DNA from: UBA6049 sp965662345
Lineage (GTDB): Bacteria > Bacteroidota > Bacteroidia > Flavobacteriales_G > Salibacteraceae
Direction of reading: 5' to 3'
NCBI GenBank assembly: GCA_965662345.1
Contig: CBFIHE010000046.1
Coordinates: 1-12,134 of the forward strand
DNA length: 12,134 bases
The notes under the pieces were generated by a model. It was not told where the DNA came from. It ran no database searches and saw nothing but the letters and a program-made list of their open reading frames with translations. Made by a program: the position numbers and the translations under genes. Every line of letters begins with the position of its first letter. Position 1 is the stretch's first letter. Below, piece after piece: positions 5,886-12,134 of the stretch.

Positions 5886-6680
5886 TCACCGAAAACACTG
5901 ATTTATGAACTTTTTCAGGGCCTTTAGCGATTCTTCACGAGCTTCAATGAAACCCATATGACCGCATTCTTTCAAAAAAGTAGTAGTTGCCTGTTCACTT
6001 GCATCGGCCTGTGCCAAAAGAGATTCATAAGGCAATACAGGGTCGTATTTACCAATGACAAAATGAACCGGATAGGGGCAAAATCTAAGAACTACTTCCC
6101 TGTCTGGACGTAGCTTCATACCTTCTAAAGCCGCAATTACTCCTTGCTTGGGTGTTTTTAGAGCTTCTTTTTTAACCGCGTTAACCGCATCGCGATGCAA
6201 CTTCCTGTTTTTAGCGCGGAATAGCAGTGGAACCGCTTTGCGAATGAAAGATTTATGGTTGTATTTAACCAATTTAATGCTTTGGCCACGTCCTGCTTTT
6301 CTATCTGGAGAGTCTGCGTGAGCAGTAGAAAAGAACAAGCATAGCCCTTTAATACGATCTGGATTTATCTCAGCCAATGCCAAAGCTACGTAGCCTCCCA
6401 TGGAATGCCCCACCAAAACAACCTTTCTTAGCTTAAGCTCATCTAAAACAGCCATTACGGCCTCTGCCATGAGCTCCATAGAGTGTATGTAACCAAAACA
6501 ATCGCTGTCGCCATGACCGGGAAGGTCAATGGCAACAACGCGTTTTCCTTTGCTTAATTCTGGGGTGAAATCACTCCACATGGTTCTGTTCTCCAGAAAG
6601 CCATGCAGAAGCACGACAGCTCTTCCAGAACCCGAATCTGAGTAGCGAATCCGACCATTTTTAAAGGGAATAAAAGGCAT
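5886..6680 (-). CDS. Alpha/beta-fold hydrolase
   Basis: A 264-residue cytoplasmic hydrolase of the alpha/beta fold; no signal peptide is seen. The oxyanion motif LLHGFLENRTMW starts near residue 24, the DLPGHGDSD loop is at 52-60, and the nucleophile elbow GHSMGGY places the catalytic Ser at 93. Asp213 (GKYDPVLP) and His241 (ECGHMGF) complete the triad, so it should be active. Between them lies a lysine/arginine-rich cap region (about 120-185) that probably sets the substrate. The overall pattern fits the broad esterase/lipase/peroxidase-like branch, but the substrate cannot be read from the sequence. The ATG is at 6678-6680, 11 bp after the stop of the aminopeptidase gene, so the two are almost certainly one transcript from the promoter at 8001-8028. 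Confidence 0.92.
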   Translation of the reverse strand: MPFIPFKNGRIRYSDSGSGRAVVLLHGFLENRTMWSDFTPELSKGKRVVAIDLPGHGDSDCFGYIHSMELMAEAVMAVLDELKLRKVVLVGHSMGGYVALALAEINPDRIKGLCLFFSTAHADSPDRKAGRGQSIKLVKYNHKSFIRKAVPLLFRAKNRKLHRDAVNAVKKEALKTPKQGVIAALEGMKLRPDREVVLRFCPYPVHFVIGKYDPVLPYESLLAQADASEQATTTFLKECGHMGFIEAREESLKALKKFINQCFR

Positions 6681-6691
6681 GAAAGGTTTCG

Positions 6692-7981
6692 CTATTCGTT
6701 CATAAGGCTTTCAATCTCCTCAGCTTCAATAGGAATATTACCCATAAGGTTGAAGTTGCCGCCAGAACGAATCACCATGTCATCTTCTAAGCGAATTCCT
6801 AAGCCTTCTTCTGGAATGTAAATTCCAGGTTCAATAGTAAACACCATGTTTTCTTCAATCGGATCGGTCCAACTACCTACATCATGCGTATCTAAGCCTA
6901 TGTAGTGAGATGTTCCATGTGGAAAGTACTTTTTGTATGCCGGCCAATCTGTGTTTTCATTTTTCACATCCGATTGGTCAATCAACTTTAAACCAATCAA
7001 CTCAGCGGTCATGAGCTTACCCACTTCTTTGTGATAATCTGCCAGGGTGATACCAGGCTGTAAAATGGAATTGCATTCGTTTTTCACGCGTAGTACCGCA
7101 TTATAAACCTCGCGTTGACGGTCTGAGAACTTTCCATTCACTGGAACACAACGCGTTAAGTCAGAATCGTAATTGGCGTATTCTGCACCAAAGTCCATTA
7201 AAATAACATCTCCGTTTTTACATTGCTTGTTATTCTCTATGTAGTGCAAGACACATGCGCTTTTGCCCGATCCAATAATGGGAGTATACGCAAAACCACT
7301 AGAGCGATGACTAATAAATTCATGGTAAAGTTCAGCTTCAATCTCATACTCATAAACACCAGGTTTTATGAATTTCAAGATTCTTCTAAAACCTTGTTCG
7401 GTTAGGTTACAAGCCTGTTGCATCAGGTCTAGTTCTTCTTGCTCTTTCACAGAGCGGATGCGATGCATAAGCGGTGAGGCTCTTTTGTAGGAATGAGCAG
7501 GGTATTGAGCCTGAAGTTTTTTTATGAATCTGGCCTCGCGGGTTTCCACCTCGGTATTGGCACGCCAATGCTCATTGGTATTCAAGTAAACGTGTTCCGC
7601 TTCGCTCATGAGCTTTTTGAGAACAGTGTCTATTTGATCTAACCAATAGACCGTCTTGATACCAGAAGTTTCAAATGCAGCATCTTTTGTGAGTTTTTCA
7701 CCTTCCCACAACGCAATGGTCTCGTTGGTTTCTTTTAAGAAAAGGATTTCGCGCAATGACTTGTCTTTACTAGTTGGAAAAACAAGCAACACGCTTTCTT
7801 CTTGGTCTACACCGCTTAAGTAAAAAATATCGCTGTGCTGCTTGAAGTTAAGTGCGCCATCTGAGCTTGTTGGATATATGTCATTGGAGTTGAAAATAGC
7901 CATGGAGCCTGGAGCCATTAGCTCAGCCAACTTAGCTCTATTTCTAATGAAAAGATCTTTTTTGATGCGTTCGTATCTCAT
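6692..7981 (-). CDS. pepP: Xaa-Pro aminopeptidase (PepP-type, M24B family)
   Basis: Metallopeptidase that removes an N-terminal residue preceding proline; 429 residues compared with 441 in E. coli PepP. The N-terminal part (about 1-135) is the creatinase/AMP_N-type domain, with FYLSGVDQEESVLLV typical of it. The pita-bread catalytic domain carries all expected metal ligands: Asp263 (LMDFGAEY), Asp274 (YDSDLTR), His359 in HGTSHYIGLDTHDVG, Glu384 (FTIEPGIYIP) and Glu399 (GIRLEDD), plus the accessory His246 and His366. No signal peptide is seen, so it is probably cytoplasmic and works in peptide recycling. It leads a two-gene unit with the hydrolase downstream and is divergent from sdhC. The start (MRYERIKKDLFIRNR) fits the family N-terminus and the promoter position. 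Confidence 0.96.
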   Translation of the reverse strand: MRYERIKKDLFIRNRAKLAELMAPGSMAIFNSNDIYPTSSDGALNFKQHSDIFYLSGVDQEESVLLVFPTSKDKSLREILFLKETNETIALWEGEKLTKDAAFETSGIKTVYWLDQIDTVLKKLMSEAEHVYLNTNEHWRANTEVETREARFIKKLQAQYPAHSYKRASPLMHRIRSVKEQEELDLMQQACNLTEQGFRRILKFIKPGVYEYEIEAELYHEFISHRSSGFAYTPIIGSGKSACVLHYIENNKQCKNGDVILMDFGAEYANYDSDLTRCVPVNGKFSDRQREVYNAVLRVKNECNSILQPGITLADYHKEVGKLMTAELIGLKLIDQSDVKNENTDWPAYKKYFPHGTSHYIGLDTHDVGSWTDPIEENMVFTIEPGIYIPEEGLGIRLEDDMVIRSGGNFNLMGNIPIEAEEIESLMNE

Positions 7982-8000
7982 GCTTTCATTTTGATTTTGC

Positions 8001-8028
8001 CAAAGGTAGTAGGATTTGAGAGCCCCAA
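8001..8028 (-). promoter_or_regulatory. Predicted promoter of pepP and the hydrolase
   Basis: On the minus strand TACCTTTG (plus strand 8001-8008) fits TAnnTTTG, with a TTG (8026-8028) upstream at a 17-bp spacing. This is the best two-part match to the Bacteroidota promoter in the window besides that of suf. The predicted start near 7990-7996 gives a leader of about 10-15 nt before the pepP ATG. Confidence 0.6.
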
Positions 8029-8143
8029 AAATGAACTAAGCCTTATCCGTATTGTTAAAAGTATAAAGCAGTAGCTCTCCTCACTGCATTATGTAGAATG
8101 AGTCTGAATAAGACAGAAATCCTCGCTGAGGAATTGCGGTTAT

Positions 8144-8151
8144 TACATTTG
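8144..8151 (+). promoter_or_regulatory. -7 box of the sdhCAB operon
   Basis: TACATTTG matches TAnnTTTG and lies 23 bp before the sdhC ATG. No TTG is found at the usual -33 distance, so an activator may be needed (inference). Just upstream, TCCTC and GAGGA (8120-8132) form a small 5-bp inverted repeat around GCT. The rest of the 193-bp pepP-sdhC spacer shows no gene. Confidence 0.45.
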
Positions 8152-8174
8152 TTTGCACGAAAAATAAAAACAAT

Positions 8175-8861
8175 ATGAGCGCTCCTGCTAGTATTTTCAG
8201 TTCATCGATAGCCAAAAAGTATTGGATGGCTATTTCTGGATTATTCCTCATGGTCTTTTTGTTGCAACACTTTGCAATCAATTTCTTGTCGGTAATTAGC
8301 CCAGACTTATTCAATGAAGTTTCTCATTTCATGGGAACTAACCCATTGGTTCAGTTTGCATTACAGCCACTCCTTATTTTTGGTGTGTTGTATCACTTGG
8401 CCATGGGAATCAAGCTAGACTTGCAAAATAAAGCAGCAAGACCTAGTAAATACGCTTTTGAAAAGGCGAGTGAGAATGCCTCTTGGATGAGCAGAAATAT
8501 GATCATCACCGGGTTGACCATTTTCGCTTTTCTCGGTTTACACTTCTACGATTTTTGGGTGCCCGAGATTGCCACAAAGTATATCGCTGGAGATATGTCT
8601 GGTTTAACAGCAGACGGAGATTTTCGCTACTACGAAGAGTTAGCACATAAAATGTCTGACCCTATTCGCGTGGGCATTTACTGTGTAGCTTTTGTATTGC
8701 TTAGCCTACACTTAATGCATGGTTTTCAATCTGCATTCCAATCAATAGGTACAAGAGCAGGCGGCTACAAAGATTTAATTGTGAAAGCAGGTCAAATCTA
8801 TGCTATTGCTATTCCTGCTGGATTCATTGTTATTGCATTGTTTCACTTGCTCATGCACTAA
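8175..8861 (+). CDS. sdhC: Succinate dehydrogenase cytochrome b subunit (B-type)
   Basis: Membrane anchor of complex II: it binds two haems b and passes electrons from succinate to menaquinone. At 228 residues it has five predicted membrane helices, near 17-39, 58-80, 107-127, 163-186 and 205-227, the hallmark of the single-subunit B-type anchor. Histidines suited as haem ligands sit inside the helices: His32 (LLQHFAI), His74 (LYHLAMG), His123 (GLHFYDF), and His179/His182 (SLHLMHGF). The N-terminus SSSIAKKYWMAISGLFL is typical of the Bacteroidota family. It is the first gene of sdhCAB, 18 bp before sdhA. The sequence cannot say whether the enzyme runs as a dehydrogenase or a fumarate reductase; an aerobic context would favour the former. 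Confidence 0.95.
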   Translation: MSAPASIFSSSIAKKYWMAISGLFLMVFLLQHFAINFLSVISPDLFNEVSHFMGTNPLVQFALQPLLIFGVLYHLAMGIKLDLQNKAARPSKYAFEKASENASWMSRNMIITGLTIFAFLGLHFYDFWVPEIATKYIAGDMSGLTADGDFRYYEELAHKMSDPIRVGIYCVAFVLLSLHLMHGFQSAFQSIGTRAGGYKDLIVKAGQIYAIAIPAGFIVIALFHLLMH

Positions 8862-8879
8862 TCACAAAACAGGATTGAT

Positions 8880-10880
8880 ATGAAATTTGATGCTAAAATA
8901 CCTGAAGGTCCACTAGAGAAAAAGTGGACAAATCACAAAAGCAACGTGCGCTTGGTAAGTCCTGCCAACAAACGTGGAATTGATGTGGTAGTTATAGGAA
9001 CAGGCTTGGCTGGTGCATCTGCTGCTGCATCGCTGGCAGAATTGGGGTACAATGTGAAAGCATTTTGCTTCCAAGATTCTCCGCGTAGAGCGCACTCTAT
9101 TGCGGCACAAGGTGGGATTAATGCAGCCAAGAATTACCAAAATGACGGTGACTCAACCTACCGTCTATTTTACGATACCATTAAAGGTGGTGATTACCGC
9201 TCACGAGAAGCTAACGTTTATCGTTTGGCAGAAGTGTCTGCGAATATCATTGACCAATGTGTAGCCCAAGGTGTTCCTTTTGCCCGCGATTATGGCGGGT
9301 TACTAGACAACCGCTCCTTTGGTGGGGTACAAGTAAGTCGTACATTTTACGCAAAAGGCCAAACGGGTCAGCAGTTATTATTGGGTGCTTACTCAGCACT
9401 TTCTAGACAAATTGCCAAAGGAAAAGTAACCATGTACAATCGTCATGAGATGATGGATATGGTTGTGGTTGATGGAAAGTGTAGAGGAATTATTTCCAGA
9501 AACTTAGTTACTGGTGAAATTGAGCGCCACGGAGCGCATGCAGTTGTTTTAGGCTCTGGAGGTTATGGAAACGTTTTCTTCCTATCCACCAATGCAATGG
9601 GCTCTAACGGTTCTGCAGCCTGGAAAGTGCACCGTAAAGGAGCACTTATGGCAAACCCATGTTTTACGCAAATTCATCCAACGTGTATTCCAGTTTCAGG
9701 AGACTACCAATCTAAGCTTACGCTGATGTCTGAATCACTGCGTAATGATGGTAGAATTTGGGTTCCAAAAGACAGAAAAGACGCAGAAGCTATACGCGAA
9801 GGTAAATTGAAGCCTACCGATCTGCCAGAAGAGAAAAGAGACTATTATCTAGAGCGCAGGTATCCCTCATTCGGTAACCTCGTACCTCGCGATGTAGCCT
9901 CACGTGCCGCCAAAGAGCGCTGCGATGAAGGGTTTGGTGTGAATGCTACGGGAGAAGCCGTTTATTTAGATTTTGCATCAGCAATAACGCGCTACGGAAA
10001 AGAGCAGGCAAACCTCAAAGGAATTTCTAACCCTTCAGATGCAGAGATTCGCGATATGGGTGAGAAAGTGGTGGAGAGCAAGTATGGAAACTTGTTCCAG
10101 ATGTACGAAAAAATTACAGCCGATAACCCGTACAAAACGCCAATGATGATCTATCCCGCGGTTCACTACACCATGGGAGGTATTTGGGTAGATTATAACC
10201 TCATGACATCTGTGCCAGGCTTGTTTGCCGCAGGTGAAGCAAACTTCTCAGATCACGGTGCTAATCGTTTGGGAGCCTCTGCATTAATGCAAGGTTTAGC
10301 CGATGGATATTTTGTATTGCCGTACACAATTGGAGAATACCTAGCAGACGATATTCGATCAGGTGAGATTGATATTAACCATGCCGCGTTTGAAGAAACA
10401 GAGAAAGAAGTAAAAGAACGTATAGAGCACTTTCTAAATAATAATGGTACACACAGCGTAGATCATTTCCACAAACGATTGGGTAAAATCATGTGGGATA
10501 AGTGTGGTATGGCACGCAATGAGCAAGGCTTAAAAGAAGCAATTAAAGAAATTGCAGCCCTTCGTGAAGAGTTCTGGAAAAATGTGAAAGTTCCTGGCAA
10601 AGCCGATGAATACAATCCAGAACTAGATAAAGCTGGACGCGTTGCAGACTTTCTGGAGCTTGGAGAGCTTATGTGCTATGATGCTCTAGACAGAAACGAA
10701 TCTTGCGGTGGTCACTTTAGAGAAGAGTACCAAAGTGAAGAAGGTGAAGCGCTACGTAACGATGCAGACTACGCGTATGCTGCCTGCTGGGAATTTAGCG
10801 GAAACCCTAGCGAGCCAAAATTGCTAAAAGAAGACTTGGTGTTTGAGAATGTAGAATTGAAAACAAGAAGCTACAAATAA
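8880..10880 (+). CDS. sdhA: Succinate dehydrogenase flavoprotein subunit
   Basis: Catalytic subunit of complex II, at the cytoplasmic face of the membrane, oxidising succinate to fumarate with covalently bound FAD. The dinucleotide-binding motif IGTGLAGASAA lies near 39-49, and His72 in RRAHSIAAQGG is the expected covalent flavin attachment. Active-site motifs are intact: HPTCIPVSGDY (266-276), Arg337 in LVPRDVASRAAKERC as the catalytic arginine, His430 in VHYTMGG, and the C-terminal FAD segment GLFAAGEANFSDHGANRLG (447-465). The length of 666 residues is longer than the roughly 590 of many proteobacterial SdhA proteins but normal for Bacteroidota B-type enzymes. A weak AGGA precedes the ATG by 5 bp. 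It is followed after 38 bp by sdhB. Confidence 0.97.
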   Translation: MKFDAKIPEGPLEKKWTNHKSNVRLVSPANKRGIDVVVIGTGLAGASAAASLAELGYNVKAFCFQDSPRRAHSIAAQGGINAAKNYQNDGDSTYRLFYDTIKGGDYRSREANVYRLAEVSANIIDQCVAQGVPFARDYGGLLDNRSFGGVQVSRTFYAKGQTGQQLLLGAYSALSRQIAKGKVTMYNRHEMMDMVVVDGKCRGIISRNLVTGEIERHGAHAVVLGSGGYGNVFFLSTNAMGSNGSAAWKVHRKGALMANPCFTQIHPTCIPVSGDYQSKLTLMSESLRNDGRIWVPKDRKDAEAIREGKLKPTDLPEEKRDYYLERRYPSFGNLVPRDVASRAAKERCDEGFGVNATGEAVYLDFASAITRYGKEQANLKGISNPSDAEIRDMGEKVVESKYGNLFQMYEKITADNPYKTPMMIYPAVHYTMGGIWVDYNLMTSVPGLFAAGEANFSDHGANRLGASALMQGLADGYFVLPYTIGEYLADDIRSGEIDINHAAFEETEKEVKERIEHFLNNNGTHSVDHFHKRLGKIMWDKCGMARNEQGLKEAIKEIAALREEFWKNVKVPGKADEYNPELDKAGRVADFLELGELMCYDALDRNESCGGHFREEYQSEEGEALRNDADYAYAACWEFSGNPSEPKLLKEDLVFENVELKTRSYK

Positions 10881-10918
10881 GCTCAACCACAATCAACGAA
10901 CTTGAAAATTCAACAGAA

Positions 10919-11683
10919 ATGAATTTGACATTAAAAATCTGGAGACAAAGAGACACGAATGATAAAGGCCAAATGGTAAATTATCAAGTGTCTGATATAT
11001 CTGAGCACATGTCATTCTTAGAAATGATTGATGTGTTGAACGAAGGTATTATAGACGGTTCTATTGCAGACCCAGGTAGCTATGGCCCCGTAGCCTTTGA
11101 TCACGATTGTAGAGAGGGTATTTGCGGAATGTGTAGCATGTTCATTAACGGTGAAGCGCATGGTCCTGGTAGAGGAGTAACTACTTGTCAACTACACATG
11201 CGTGAATTCAGCGATGGCGAAACCATTTACATTGAGCCTTGGAGAGCTAAAGCATTCCCTGTAGTAAAAGACTTGGTTACAGACAGAAGCTCTTTTGATC
11301 GCGTCATGCAAGCAGGTGGATATGTTTCTGTGAACACATCTGGAAATACACAAGATGCGAATGCACTACCTATTCCAAAAGAAGATGCAGATGCGGCCTT
11401 TGATGCGGCAACTTGTATTGGCTGTGGTGCTTGTGTAGCTACATGTAAGAACTCAAGTGCTATGTTGTTTGTATCTGCCAAAGTGTCTCAGTTATCACTT
11501 CTTCCGCAAGGAAAAGTAGAGGCAGGAGAGCGCGTAACAAACATGGTGAAGCAAATGGATTTGGAAGGCTTTGGAAACTGCACTAACACCGGAGCATGCG
11601 AAGTGGAATGTCCCAAAGGCATTTCGTTGGAGAACATTGCACGCATGAATCGTGAGTATTTTAAGAGTATGGTGGCGGGATAG
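10919..11683 (+). CDS. sdhB: Succinate dehydrogenase iron-sulfur subunit
   Basis: Electron-transfer subunit linking SdhA to SdhC through three Fe-S clusters; 254 residues. The N-terminal plant-ferredoxin-like domain supplies the [2Fe-2S] ligands Cys64, Cys69, Cys72 (DCREGICGMC) and Cys90. The C-terminal domain has Cys166, Cys169 and Cys172 (CIGCGACVATC) with Cys231 for [4Fe-4S], and Cys176, Cys221 and Cys227 (NCTNTGACEVECPKG) for [3Fe-4S]. All ligands are present. The absence of proline after the fourth cysteine of the first motif (CKNSS) is seen in B-type proteins. It is the last gene of the operon, and a strong terminator begins about 25 bp after the stop. Its cluster demand links it in function, not in position, to the suf operon at the other end of the window. 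Confidence 0.97.
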   Translation: MNLTLKIWRQRDTNDKGQMVNYQVSDISEHMSFLEMIDVLNEGIIDGSIADPGSYGPVAFDHDCREGICGMCSMFINGEAHGPGRGVTTCQLHMREFSDGETIYIEPWRAKAFPVVKDLVTDRSSFDRVMQAGGYVSVNTSGNTQDANALPIPKEDADAAFDAATCIGCGACVATCKNSSAMLFVSAKVSQLSLLPQGKVEAGERVTNMVKQMDLEGFGNCTNTGACEVECPKGISLENIARMNREYFKSMVAG

Positions 11684-11708
11684 ACCCAAAATCAAAGAAA
11701 ATAGAATG

Positions 11709-11739
11709 AAACCCTCGGCTTTAAAGTCGGGGGTTTTTT
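11709..11739 (+). terminator. Intrinsic terminator of sdhCAB
   Basis: An 11-bp stem (AAACCCTCGGC with GTCGGGGGTTT, two G-T wobbles) closes a six-base loop TTTAAA and runs straight into six T residues (11734-11739). It sits 26 bp after the sdhB stop codon and is the clearest terminator in the window. Confidence 0.88.
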
Positions 11740-11847
11740 ATGGGTGTATGAAGCAGATGTGACCTGTGTATTAAGCTTATAATCAAATGCTTAACAACCA
11801 GTAAATACCTCGTGTAGTTTCTTTGCTGTTCGTAAAAGAATTGCTGT

Positions 11848-12134
11848 TTGCAACGTTTATATTCCTTTTTTTTCGCTTTATGTTGCGTGTTTCAGGCTAA
11901 GACTCAAACGCAGTTGTTTGTGCTTGACTTTGAAACACCAGGTGGATATTCTACTTCTACACCAGAATTTACAGATTCTAGCTTCGATTATTTTATAAGA
12001 ACAGATGGCTCTAGTATTGGTGGAGTCTCGTACTCAAACCTCCAAGGTAGCTGGTGTTTTGGCGCTCAGGATTTGGATGGAACTGGTGGTCCAGCTATTC
12101 GAACACTGACTATTTCAGGAATATCAATTGCAGG
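11848..12134 (+). CDS. N-terminus of a secreted Bacteroidota protein, apparent TTG start (cut by the window end)
   Basis: The plus-strand frame is open from a TAA at 11833-11835 to the window end. It has no ATG, but a TTG at 11848 gives an excellent signal peptide (MQRLYSFFFALCCVFQAKTQ), followed by mature sequence TQLFVLDFETPGGYSTSTPE. About 95 residues are visible. The motif run DFET..GY, EFTDSSFDYFIRTDGSSIGG and FGAQDLDGTGGPAIRTLTIS resembles the N-terminal domain of large Bacteroidota extracellular proteins, often with lamin-tail or nuclease domains and a type IX secretion tail; those parts would lie to the right and cannot be checked here. Alternatively the true start lies upstream in another frame and the eight-T run at 11866-11873 hides a frameshift. 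The upstream 107 bp after the sdh terminator shows no clear promoter. Confidence 0.6.
   Translation, partial: MQRLYSFFFALCCVFQAKTQTQLFVLDFETPGGYSTSTPEFTDSSFDYFIRTDGSSIGGVSYSNLQGSWCFGAQDLDGTGGPAIRTLTISGISIA

Noticed and set aside
8068..8087. GCAGT...ACTGC hairpin in the pepP-sdhC spacer
   Set aside because: The stem is only 5 bp with a 10-base loop, which is expected by chance in this length.
8081..8314. Minus-strand 77-codon frame across the sdhC start
   Set aside because: It covers the sdhC promoter and N-terminus and resembles nothing; it is best explained as a shadow.
8913..9140. Minus-strand frames opposite the sdhA N-terminus
   Set aside because: They are antisense to the FAD-binding region of sdhA.
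11227..11695. Minus-strand frames opposite sdhB
   Set aside because: They are antisense to the Fe-S ligand domains; the sdhB frame carries all expected cysteines.

Overview
This window looks like a chromosomal segment from a Bacteroidota bacterium, most likely an aerobic flavobacterium-type lineage (Flavobacteriales or close relatives). The evidence is the B-type succinate dehydrogenase order cytochrome b, flavoprotein, Fe-S subunit; a long lysyl-tRNA synthetase with a C-terminal extension; a DUF481-type barrel; a Bacteroidota-style secreted protein at the right edge; AT-leaning composition; few convincing Shine-Dalgarno sites; and several TAnnTTTG boxes, the -7 element of the Bacteroidota primary sigma factor. 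No mobile element, CRISPR array, tRNA or rRNA was seen.

Left part (1-2514, minus strand): the start of a SUF Fe-S assembly operon in the order A-type carrier (sufA/iscA), sufB, sufC, with sufC cut by the window edge. Its 133-bp upstream region carries a good promoter and two perfect dyads. One dyad sits in the promoter spacer. The other lies in the leader and contains a 7-1-7 core of Fur/PerR-family geometry. Region 2515-5411: a DUF481-like outer-membrane protein (minus) is divergent from lysS (plus). The two share a 99-bp spacer in which the two -7 boxes form a 10-bp inverted repeat. A 70-codon GTG-start gene follows lysS by one base and looks like a divergent cold-shock/OB-fold protein.

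Middle (5412-7981, minus strand): a small exported-protein gene that appears broken by one frameshift and one in-frame stop, then a two-gene unit of a PepP-type Xaa-Pro aminopeptidase followed by an alpha/beta hydrolase. Right part (8175-11739, plus strand): sdhC-sdhA-sdhB, a complete complex II operon ending at a strong intrinsic terminator. From about 11848 to the edge is the N-terminus of a secreted protein that seems to start with TTG.

Functionally this is mostly core metabolism: Fe-S cluster assembly, a three-cluster respiratory enzyme that consumes such clusters, lysine charging and peptide turnover. The least explained items are the suf control region, the small OB-like gene after lysS, the LysRS C-terminal domain and the broken gene at 5412-5809. 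I see no convincing evidence of a wholly new multi-gene system.
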